Shown: piece after piece, positions 10,679 to 23,800 of the stretch
Layout of the letters: every line of letters starts with the position of its first letter
Position numbering within the stretch: position 1 is the stretch's first letter
Source of the DNA: Guillardia theta CCMP2712
Taxonomy: Eukaryota > Cryptophyceae > Pyrenomonadales > Geminigeraceae
NCBI RefSeq assembly: GCF_000315625.1
Contig: NW_005434606.1
Location: 427,696 to 452,509 of the forward strand
DNA: 24,814 nucleotides
Direction: 5' to 3'
Notes under the pieces: generated by a model
What the model was told of the DNA's origin: nothing
Database searches by the model: none
What the model saw: only the letters and a program-made list of their open reading frames with translations
Program-made: the position numbers and the translations under genes

Positions 10679-12818
10679 CTACCAGACCTCGCATCTCTTC
10701 CTACTGGGAGAGTCAGTGCTGAGTGAGAAAGCAAAAACAGAGGCGACCTCGGATTCATTGGAGAGCCAACAGCGCACTGAAAGGCTTCGGCAAACTCTGA
10801 AATAAACGTGAGAGGAGGAGGAGGAGGAGGAGGAGGAGGAGGAGTGGACCAGGAGGACAGACAAGGGGAGGAAAGTAAGGAAGTAGCAGGGGAGGAGGAG
10901 ATACCCGGTGTCTGGGAGAGAGGCCCGTTGACTCGCCAGCGATCAGGAGCATGAGGGTCCGTCAGGAGCTGCAGCTCTTCAGCCTGCACGAGAAGCTCAG
11001 GAGAGAAGGAAAGGGAGCGGAGGGCAAAGAAAGGCTGCTACCACCCACTGGCCCCTCTTGTTGAGGTCCAGGTCATGGAGAGAAGAGAGCGGGGAGGCGA
11101 GGAGGGTAGGAGATGGCAGAGGGAGGAAGAGAGAGGAGGAGAGAGGAGAGGATGGCAGACACACTTGAGGAGAGAGGGGGAGGGGGATGAGGGGGAGAAA
11201 GGGGCGGGAAGGTAGCAAGTTTCACCTGCTTGCGAGCCTTGGAGCACCAATTCTGACCCTGCCATGGGAGATTGAGTGGCAAGGACAGGACACGACATGG
11301 GGACTAGCAGGGAGGAGGAGGTGGAAGTGGAGGAGGGAGGGAGAGTGGTAAGCTCACCTGAGCCACGAAGAACAGCTGCCTGTCCGTCCTGCTCGGAGCC
11401 GCCTGGCCCTCCTTCTCCCTCAGCTCCCGCTCCTGCCGTGTCCGAGTCAAGGACGTGGAGGAAGCAGCAGCAGTAGCAGCAGTACCATCGCTCTGTAGGC
11501 GATCTTGACGCCCCCGATGTCTGTCATCATCACAGTCGTCAGCCCTCCTTCCTTGCCCTCCGGCCAGTAGCCATACCAGCGATGTTCTCGCCGAGTGTCA
11601 GCTCCCCGTTCACGTGCTTCCCGTCCAGCTTCATACTGTTGGCTCTCGATCACCGTCTCCTCTACCTCTCCTCTCCTCTCCTCTCCTCTCCCTCTTTTCC
11701 GCTCTCCCTCCCTCCCTCTCCCTCCCTCCCTCTCCCTCCCTCCCTCTCTCCCCCTCTCACTCCTCCCCACACCTGTTGTACAGCTCGACCACACAGCTTG
11801 CCCGCTCCTCGAACGCGTCTTTGTCCGCGTCGGACCACCACTGCTTCATCCTCCCCTCCGGGTTGAACTTCCTCCCCTGGTCGTCGAACCCGTGGGTCAT
11901 CTCATGCCCCAGGATCGTCCCGATCGCCCCGAAGTTGCGCGCAGCTCGGTAGGTGGTGGAGAAGAACGGCTTCTGCAGGATGCCCGCAGGCACGAAGATT
12001 CCGTTCTTGTCGTAGCTGTAAAACGCGTCCACCATGGCAGGCGACGTCGTCCCCCACCTGTTGCGCTGCACGGGGCGCGAGAGCCGCGCGAACGCGTGGT
12101 GGATGTACCACTTGTAGAGCCTGTCCCCGTCCTGCACGAAGTCGCCGGAGAGGGAGAGGCCGCGGTAGTCCGCCCATGTCGGGGGGAAGCCGATGGAGAA
12201 GAACATGTCGGCCAGCTTGTAGGTGGCGAGGGACTTGGTCTTGTCGTCCATCCACGGGACTTGCAGGATCTCTTCCTGGAACACGTCCCTGATCCTGCTG
12301 AGCATGTCCTGGGCCTGAGACAGGATGTCCATTGAGAAGTAGCGCTGGACGAAGACCTTGCCAACGTAGTCGGGCAGCGCATTGTTGACGGACTTGTAGC
12401 ACTTGTACCATCTTGGCACCCTCGTCTTCTGCCCCACCACCACCTGCTGCAGCTCCTGCCCGACGGCCAAGAAATCCTCGCTCAAGTCCGCTCCGAGGAT
12501 GAAGGCAACGCTGGTGAGAGAGTGAGGCGAAGGCGAACATGGCAGTGGAGCTGCAACACAACGAGGAGCAGAAAGATCGAGGAAGCAGGGTAGGTGTAAG
12601 AGAGGGGGATGAGGTGGTGGGAGGGAGGAAGGAGGGAGTTGAGCAGGGAGTAGGATGATGGTGGTTATGGAGGAGGAGGAGGAGGAGGAGGAGGAGGAGG
12701 AGGAGGAGGGATGAGAAGGGGGATCAGGTAAACAGGGTAGACCGGAAGAGCATGTAGGCTCGGATGTGCGAGGCAGGAGTCTTGGGCAGCAACTCTTGGA
12801 CGCCCCGGAAGTAGTCTG

Positions 12819-12884
<66 letters not shown>

Positions 12885-15170
12885 GGGCAGCAGCAGCATT
12901 GTCATTATCGTTCTCGTCATCCAACCTGGATTTCGAATCAACACTTTCGCGTTGTTTAAGTCAGCCTTGTAGGGTCCAGCCATTGCGCTCAGAACTTTCG
13001 GAAGAGCGAGAGAAGGGCAAAGTTGGTCGAGGGAGTCAAGGGAATATTGACCCTGCCAAGAAGCATCTCAACCCTCGCCCCTCGCCCCTCGTTCCCCCAG
13101 CTCCTCCTGCTCTCCTTGCTTCGTCCTCTACTCCAACTTCTGCTAGTGCTCTTGCTCCTGCTCTTTCTCCTGCTCTTTCTCCTGCCCCTGCTCCTCTCCT
13201 CTCTTTTTTTCTCCTCCTCCTCCTTCTCTACCTGTGTGGATGTCCTCTCCTGCGTAGCATCCTTGAAGAGCTTCGCCAGCTCCGTCTCAAAGTTCAGCGT
13301 AGCCTTCGCATCCTCCTCCGCCTCTTCCTTGCTCTCCCCCGCAAGCATGAAGACCTTCTTCATGACCTGCATGCGCTCTCACCCTCCTTTCTCACAGCAG
13401 TCAGCACCAGCAGCACCTCCTCCAGCCCCTTGAGCTTCGTGTTGGCCTCCGTGCTCCCGCTGTAGTACCACTTGGGGTCGGGCAGCGTGATGCCGTCTTG
13501 CATCAGGTTGACGGCATACTTGGACGGCTCGTGCGGGTTCACCTCAACACTCCAGTCGAAGAACACCTGCTGAGGGTGAGGTAGGAAGGAGTGGAGGATG
13601 GGAGAGAGAGGGGGGAGGAGAAAGGGTGATAGATGGAGAGGTGAGTATGCGAGGAGGGAGGAGGGAAGGAGGAGGAAAGGAGGGAGGAAGGAAGAGGGAA
13701 GAGGAACGAGGAAAGAGCAGGAGGGAGTAGGAGGGAGGAGGTGAGTGGGGGGAAGGGATCGTTCTAAGAAGAAGGGAGCTCTTGACCTTGATGTCGGACA
13801 TGTGCCACTGCACCAGCAGCTCCTGCAGCGCAGCGAGACCGCAGGGTGTGGGGTGGAAGCGAGCGAACGGGACGTGCGAGTGTTCCTTACAGCTGCTGGC
13901 AGAGTCAGTGGACTGCCTCCCTCCACGGCCTCATTGCCTCCTTAGTGACTGAAGAGCCTTCTTGTAGGGCTCGATCGGCGTCGCTCCCAGCTCGTTGATC
14001 CTCGTCATGTTCATGCAGCTGCGGTAGAAGTTGCCGGCCAGTCCTGCGGTACCGTCATCCTACTGCCTAGAGGGAAGGGAAAAGGAGATGGAGAGGTAGG
14101 GAGGAGGGAGGAGGGGGAAGGGAGGGGGGAGAAGGGAGAAGGGAGGATAAGGATAAGCAACGTGGATGAGGGAAGGAGGGGGACGAAGAGGAAAAGGAGA
14201 ATGGAAAGGGAAGCAGGGAGAAGACAAAAGAAAGAAGAGGAAAGAAGAAGGGAAGGGGGTTGGGTGAGAGAGAAGCTACTGGTGCTGCTGCTTGACACTG
14301 ACCGTGATCCGTCTCGACAACCTCTCGGAGCAACTCGTTGTTCCTTGCGCTGACGCCGCTCCATGCTCGCGCCCACTCGTTTTGATCGGCCTCGACCTGA
14401 GGAGCAGGGGTTTCAGGGGGTGGGGCCAGGCACACTCCTCCTCCTTCCTGCGTGATCTCCTGGAACGTGCCGCATGCATAGCTGTAGAAGTCATGGCAGG
14501 GGTCGGCAGAGAGGTCCATGGCCTTCAACACCTGCGGGGGGGTCAGTGCAAACGGAGAGGAGGAGACGGCAGAACCTCGTGCGGGAAATGTCTGGCTGCG
14601 ATCTTTGCTGCCTCCTGGGCAAGCAGAGGATGAGAGGAGGGTGGATGAGAGAGAGAGAGAGAAGAGCGAATGGAAGAGAAGGTTGCATGGAGGACGTAGG
14701 AGCAAGGCCCGTTGGGAAGCAAAGGGGGAAGGAGAGACGGGGAGTACAAATGTAAGGAGAAGGATGGTAAGTCAAGGTAAAGAGGAAGGAGGGGGAAAGG
14801 GAGAGGGAGAGGGAGAGGGAGAGGGAGAGGGAGAGGGAGAGAGGGAGGATGCAGGGAGGCAGGGAGAGGCGGGGTGTGCACTGGGGAGCAGGTGTGACCG
14901 AGGACCTACCTGAGACTCTCGGCTCTCGCCAGCTTCAGTGGCTGGGTTATCGTACTGCTCCTGGAAGGACTTGAGCTTCTTGACGAAGAAGACGGTGGCG
15001 AAGATCAAGACTACGAGGAGGAGTCACAAGAATGTCGGCCACGAGCCCAGCCGGATCGCACCGAAGAATCCAACGGCTATGGCGATCCGCTTCATGCGCT
15101 TCCTTTGCCTTGAAGGCGCGTCATGGCTCCATCGCTCACACTGCAGCATCTCACCTTCCTGACCTCCCAT
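10679..15170 (-). CDS. M13-family (neprilysin/ECE-type) zinc metalloendopeptidase, type II membrane protein
   Basis: Surface or luminal zinc peptidases of the M13 family have a short cytosolic tail, one signal anchor and a large ectodomain. Start at 15170: exon 15062-15170 joins 14910-15010 over a 51-nt intron and gives a basic tail (RQRKRMKR), then IAIAVGFFVLIFATVFFVKK as the membrane anchor. Family motifs follow: MDLSADPCHDFYSYACGTF (about 14460-14520), LMQDGITLPDPKWYYSG (about 13450-13510), VFMLAGESKEEAEEDA with NFETELAK (about 13265-13360), YFRGVQELLPKTP (about 12780-12815), VPRWYKCYKSVNNALPDYVG, VPWMDDKTKSLATYKLADM, YDKNGIFVPAGILQKPFF and GTILGHEMTHGFDDQGRKF, which carries the HExxH zinc site (about 11885-11920). 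LTLGENIADIGGVKIAYRAM is restored by a 56-nt intron and holds the third zinc ligand. The C-terminus is HAPDRWRVNGPLSQ, EFAEAFQCAVGSPMNPSRK and CEVW. Longer introns carry polypyrimidine runs in the sense strand. The internal joins at 12550-13260 and 13560-14300 are not all settled. Confidence 0.88.
10808..10845. repeat. (GGA)n tract in an M13 intron
   Basis: GAG/GGA triplet run on the plus strand. In sense it forms a CCT tract within the intron between the VNGPLSQ exon and the EFAEAF exon, where one frame would read poly-Pro. Confidence 0.8.
12668..12710. repeat. (GGA)n tract in an M13 intron
   Basis: A run of GAG/GGA triplets on the plus strand, so CCT in the sense of the M13 gene. It lies in the intron after the YFRGVQELL exon. 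Confidence 0.8.
12821..12884 (-). repeat. GAT/ATC trinucleotide microsatellite encoding poly-Asp in the M13 gene
   Basis: About 21 uninterrupted trinucleotide units. On the minus strand, in the frame that runs directly into the conserved DYFRGVQELLPKTP block, they read as Asp codons preceded by DDENDNDNAAAAH. The other open frame reads poly-Met and does not continue into a family motif. Confidence 0.85.
14785..14850. repeat. (GGGAGA)n hexanucleotide tract in an M13 intron
   Basis: Roughly eight GGGAGA units on the plus strand, i.e. a pure polypyrimidine tract in the sense of the minus-strand M13 gene, within the intron between the signal-anchor exon and the DPCHDFY exon. Confidence 0.8.
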
Positions 15171-16183
15171 CGGACAGTGGGACCCTTAGGCCCTCCAGCG
15201 TGTTGCTCCGCATGCTGATCGACCCTTTCCCGCAGGGATCGAGCGCTGGTTTCACTTGCAAGATGAAGTACCCTGCTTCCTCGTTGCTTCCTCAGCTATG
15301 TACACCTCCTCCATACCGACATGAGCTGCTGCAACCTCTCCCGATCTCTTTCCTCTCTCTCTTCTTCCTCTCACTCCTCCTCTCCTCCTCTTATCTCCTC
15401 CCTTCCCCTTGCCCCCTGCAGTGACTCAGCATGGCGCAACCAATAGCCCCATAGTTTGCAATTTTAGTTATTGATGGTGCCTCAGAGCCCGCCTCGCCGC
15501 CTCATCCCGGGCCCGGTCCGATGACCATGGCGGCATGACTCGGTTGGCCGGGCACTGCCGCAACTGATGCGGCACAGCCGCCGGGCCGGCTGGCAGGGTG
15601 TCACTGGCCGGGCCGGCCGGTCCCGAGGCTATCTGGCGGCCCGGGACACTGCCAGCCTGTCTGACTGAGTTTCAAAGTTCTCCGACGGCGGACTGTTAGT
15701 CCGGCGATCTGCTCTGCGGCTACTCAGTGCCACTAGCGACCGTACCCGGTAGTACCGTGCCTCCCGGAGTCCGGCGACCGAGGGCCCGGCCTGCGACATC
15801 CGGCGATCGGATCGCCGCCGACGATCGGCGCCGGGATGATCCACCGCCGGCTCAAAATTTCCCGGAGTCCGCAGGTTCGAGTCGCTGAGTGAACGTCTGG
15901 CTGTGAGATGCTGCTGTCCCATCATAGTCATCCGATGCTTCTGGACGATCGCAGGGAGCCTCGCCGGGAGCCCACTGGGGAACAGGGATTGGGGGGCCTT
16001 GCTTAATGATGATGGAAGAAAGATGGAGTGAATGTTCGCTTGCATGCTGGGAGTTGAGCTGAAGCTGTCGACAACTCGATCACGGTTGCGAGGCTTTGAG
16101 AAGTTCAGATAGGAGGAGAAAGGCGACAAGGGAGGAAACGAGTCGACAGGAAGCTGTGTCTACACTATCTGGCTGTCTCACAC
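15171..16183. other. Intergenic spacer between the M13 gene and cytochrome c6
   Basis: About 1 kb between the start of the M13 gene and the 3' end of the cytochrome c6 gene, both on the minus strand. It contains a C/T-rich tract at about 15340-15420 and the GC-rich palindromic island described separately. The 166-codon minus-strand frame at 15629-16129 is mostly a by-product of that GC-rich DNA and shows no motif I recognise. The M13 promoter should lie near 15180-15450. Confidence 0.5.
15480..15885. repeat. GC-rich island with inverted repeats
   Basis: A compact block with repeated GGCCGG, CCGGGC and GGCGATCG-type words, unlike its neighbours. Two clear inverted repeats are TGCCGCA/TGCGGCA with a 5-nt loop (15556-15574) and GGCGATC/GATCGCC with a 1-nt spacer (15802-15816). 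No coding motif is evident. It may be a structured RNA, a small non-autonomous element, or a CpG-island-like regulatory block. Confidence 0.5.
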
Positions 16184-16833
16184 TCACTGCTTCCACCCGC
16201 TCTTGGCTTGCTCTAGCACGTAGCTCGAGACTGCTTCGATCTCGTCCGGATCCAACCCGAGCTTCTTCGACTTGATCCCGTAGGCAGGCATCGGCCGCTT
16301 GCCTGGAGGCAGTCAGCTACCGAAGGCACTGGTGAGGAGGACAGATCTCATCACCTTTCGTTACGATGTCAATGATTGCGCTGACATCCGAGTACCCATC
16401 TCTCTTGAGAGAGTCTTCCGTGAGCGTCTTGGAGGGATTCAGCGTGTTCCCGCCGCCTGCACCATCATGGTTACGGATGCAGCAGAGGTCCAACTTCAAG
16501 CATACCCTGATGGCAGGCGATGCACTTGGTGTTGAAGACTTCTTGTCCGCTCCTTCCCTCAGCCAATGCAGGATCGCACCCTGTGAAGGAGAGGAGGGCA
16601 AAGGAGAGTAGCAAAGGAACAGCTTTCATGGCACCTGCCCCGCTACTCCCAGTCTGCACAGCAGTGCGCAGAGAAGGAGAAGAGCAGGAAGGGTGAGAGG
16701 AAGAGGAGGAGGAGGAGGAGGAGGAGGAGGAGGAGGAGGATAGAACTGAGAGAGTTCTCATCGAGATGCTAGGAGGAGGTGCATAGCAAGAAGCCGCCGC
16801 CGCCATGGCCGCAAAACTTGCCCACCGCACCAT
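16184..16833 (-). CDS. PETJ: Plastid-targeted cytochrome c6 precursor
   Basis: Soluble thylakoid-lumen c-type cytochrome that carries electrons from cytochrome b6f to photosystem I. Exons 16506-16833, 16355-16456 and 16184-16302 are joined over introns of 49 and 52 nt, giving 182 aa. The leader is composite: a hydrophobic N-terminus (MVRWASFAAMAAAASCYAPP), a Ser-rich transit region with a poly-Ser run, then a second hydrophobic thylakoid-transfer segment (PLLLSFALLSFTGCDPALA) with an AxA-type cleavage site. The mature part of about 91 aa has the haem site CIACH, the QGGGNTLNPSKTL loop, the axial Met in KRPMPAYG, and the C-terminal helix SSYVLEQAKSGWKQ. The bipartite leader suggests a plastid bounded by extra membranes. 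The start at 16833 is the first ATG in frame. Confidence 0.93.
16705..16741 (-). repeat. (TCC)n microsatellite encoding poly-Ser in the cytochrome c6 transit peptide
   Basis: A GGA run on the plus strand that reads as about a dozen or more consecutive Ser codons in the cytochrome c6 frame, between the N-terminal signal-like segment and the thylakoid-transfer segment. Confidence 0.85.
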
Positions 16834-20720
<3,887 letters not shown>

Positions 20721-20858
20721 GCGTGAGGGTTCAGTCGCTGGGATGAGATGTGACTCGTTTAACTTCCGTCCTGCCACATTGCAACATTTTTTTCTCTACA
20801 CCTAGATCAAACTTGCTATCGTTTTACATGTCCTCGACTCTTTGTCTTGTCTGCTCTT

Positions 20859-23800
20859 TCAAGTTTCTTCTTTGCTCGTCTCCACAGTGATCGGCTCAGT
20901 CTCCGGCACCTTCTCCTCTTCCTGCTTCACATGGGCTCAGTCAAGCTCCACACATCTCGCCAGGACTCACGCTTGCTGGTACGCTGACAGAGAAGCCAGA
21001 GGACAAGCCAAACACCTGAAAGAAACGATCTGAAGGATGAATGGAGGGCAGGAAGTCGAGGGGGAGAGGGAGGGAGGGAGGGAGGGAGGGAGGGAGGGAG
21101 GGAGAGGAAGGTGCGAGGCTGGGGGTTGGCAGGAGCAAGGGAGTTTTCATTTACCTGCATGAGGGTGTGAATTTTGTCCCGATAGTCCCAGTGCCCCTTG
21201 ACGATGCCGGTGACGTCAACGTTCTCCTGTTCGCGAGTCACGACAGCGCGCAGAGGAGGGTCAGACCCTACCAGGTTCGAGTTCTCCTCCCCCTCCAGCT
21301 GAATCGCCTGCAGCCCCGCGACAGATCTGCCAGTTGCCATCAGGCCTGCCGTGACGCTCCCTCCCTCCTCCCTGCCTCCCTGCCTCCCTCCCTCCTCCTC
21401 CCTCCCTTCCCCCCCCCCTCCTCTACCTGCTGAAGCTGGAGGAACGATAGAGGAACGACAGGACCCAGTCCGTCTGACAGTAGGCGTTGACCAGCCGGTG
21501 TCCGCACACGGAGGAAGCTCTCCTCCAGTCCTTGGGGTTGGCGGGGCAGGGAGTTCCCATGCAGATGGCAGTCTCGACGATCCCAGCGCCCTCAGCTCCG
21601 AGCTTCGACAGCTCCAGCAGGCACTTGAAGATCATCCGAGCTCCGACTCCGAACCCGACCAGCGTCACCGGCCGGTAGCCCTGCACCCGGCTGGCGAGCG
21701 TCCGCGCGAGCTCCTTGCCGGCCTTGTCGGCTCGGAGCTCCGTGACGCTCCAGGTGCTGTCGATCCAGGAGGCAGCGGAGATGAGGGTCCTCGGCCAGGT
21801 CAGGGAGAAGAAGGCGGCACCGAGGACGACGCTGCCCACCACGGAGGTAGTGTAGTATCCAGCTTGCGACTTGAGGTAGGAGGAGACCACCCGTCCCATC
21901 TCCCTCAGCTGCTTCGACTCCCACCGCAGGGCAAGAGTCTCCCCCCCGTCGCTGGCGACCGAGCAGAGGGCTCTATCCCACACCTTCCACGCGCTGTCGT
22001 CCTCGTCCAGCAGCCACCCAGTCACTCCGATGGTCACGGGCAGGCCTGGGCTCGTGTCGATCAGGTCGAAGGCAAACTCGTCCAGCTCTGCCGTCCTCCT
22101 CATCATCTTGTACCCGCAAAGTCCAGCTCCAGCTGCTCCAAACGAGACCCCCAGCACTGCTGACAAGCCGCCGAAGGCTGCGGCGCCTGCTGCCAACGTC
22201 CCTCCGATCCCCACGGCTGAACCTACGAGCCCGAGCCCGGCGATGACCGCGGGGGCGGCCAGCCCGCCGGTGAGGCCGATGAGGGCGCCGCCGACGACAG
22301 CGGCTCCTCCTATCTTGGCCGCCCTCAGGTACTTGGACTTGGGCTTGGCGGAGCTGGAGGAGTCCTGGGGCGACTGCTCGAGGATGGAGGCGCGGATGAT
22401 GGCCTCGGAGAAGGCGATCTCAGCACAGGAGATCCACTTCCAGGGGATGCGGAGGTGGTCCGACAGCCTCCGGACGAGGGACCTGGCCCGGGCATCGTAC
22501 TTTTTGGTCGAGAGGGAGGAGGAAAGAATCATCCAGCAGATAATCCACTGAAGGCTTCTGTCCTCCCTCGCCGTCTCCTCCTCCTCCTTGGCCGCACTCT
22601 CGACCTCAGCCACCGCAGCCGGCACAGCTGATGCTGAAGACGGCTCCTCCTCCTCCTCCGCGTGCTCTTGACCGTCTAGCAGAACATTCATGAGATGACT
22701 TCGCTTCTCCTTGCCCTCACCCTGCGTTTCTTCCGCACGCTTCGGCTCTCTGCAAAGGAAATGAACACTCTCTCCGCCTACCACAAGGACCTGAGCTGCT
22801 ACCTTGGACTAGTGCCCTCCTTCACTTCCTGCTGCTTCCTCGCATCACCTGCGCCAAGTCTCAGAGAACCAGCAAGCGTCTCCCTCCTCCATCTCCCTCC
22901 TCACTCACCCGCGATCTTCTCCTGCGACTTGATGATGAAGCTTGAGATCGTCGGCATGTCAACATGGTCATCCTCCATCATCTGCTGCTCTCAAAACCCT
23001 CAGCTCCCAGCACGGCCCCCAGCTCCCACCTACCTGAAGGGCCTCCAGGGACCTGCTGTCCACAGCCAGATCTCTGCAGATGATCGAGAGGTAGCGCCGG
23101 TACCACCCGACGATCGCCCCGGACATGGCCAAGGAATCCACGAGAGTGAAGGAGTCGGACTCGCTCTGTATGCCATCCCCTCCTTCCACTGCCACCTCCT
23201 CCTCCCGAAGGACTGTCTCTGCCTCCTTGCTCGACAGCTCCGCCAGCACGCGGGTCTGCCTCTTGAGCATCTTCGCTAGGAACCCAGCACACAGCGCCGA
23301 TATGCTCCACCTGCCGTCCGACTTGTCAACCCCCAGCGCACGCACTTCCTCCTCTCACCGTAACTCTGACGTGAGCAGCCTGTCAGGGATCCTACCAGCC
23401 CACCAGGGCCTGCCGTCTGCCTCCGCGGAGTTCTCCAGTACAAGGTTCACGGCCTCCGTCGGCGCCAGCTCCGCTATGCACGGCAGCTGCCCTTGGACGT
23501 CGACCCTCCTCCTGTCTGTCCTCGCCATTGGCGGGAGGTCTGGGAGTCCGGCCACTGAGGAGAAGTAGGCCTTAGCAGCAGCAAGACAGCCGTTGGAGAT
23601 TCTCGTGCATCGTATCATGTCGATCCTCCTCGTCCTCCCCTTCCCATCTGTACACTCCAGCGCGAGCCGGACGAACGATTTCCCGATGAGCATGTCCCGC
23701 ACATCCTTCCTGCTCATCCCGCTCAGAGACTTGCCGTTAATGCGCGTGATTGTATCGCCAACTCCGATGACAGCGCATTCCACTTCTTGCTCCGATGTCT

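Noticed and set aside
10755-10952. Poly-Leu/poly-Pro/poly-Ser frames on the minus strand
   Set aside because: They come from a CCT triplet tract in an M13 intron; the exons on either side carry the family motifs.
11595-12335. 246-codon plus-strand frame opposite the M13 gene
   Set aside because: The minus strand carries clear M13 motifs including HEMTH across the same bases; this is an antisense shadow of GC-rich codons.
12820-12960. Poly-Met reading of the ATC repeat
   Set aside because: That frame does not lead into a protease motif, whereas the poly-Asp frame runs into YFRGVQELLPKTP.
15858-15895. A GGTTCGAGTC word like a tRNA T-arm
   Set aside because: The flanking bases do not pair as a T-stem, and no matching acceptor, D or anticodon arms are seen upstream.
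15629-16129. 166-codon minus-strand reading frame
   Set aside because: It lies mostly in the GC-rich palindromic island, has odd composition and no family motif; openness is expected from GC-rich DNA lacking stops.
21060-21105. Possible CRISPR-like or satellite array in the GGGA run
   Set aside because: It is a simple tetranucleotide repeat without spacers, of the kind common in introns across this window.
21351-22163. 270-codon plus-strand frame
   Set aside because: It is antisense to the DUF726 coding exon and has low-complexity, His/Pro-rich sequence without motifs.
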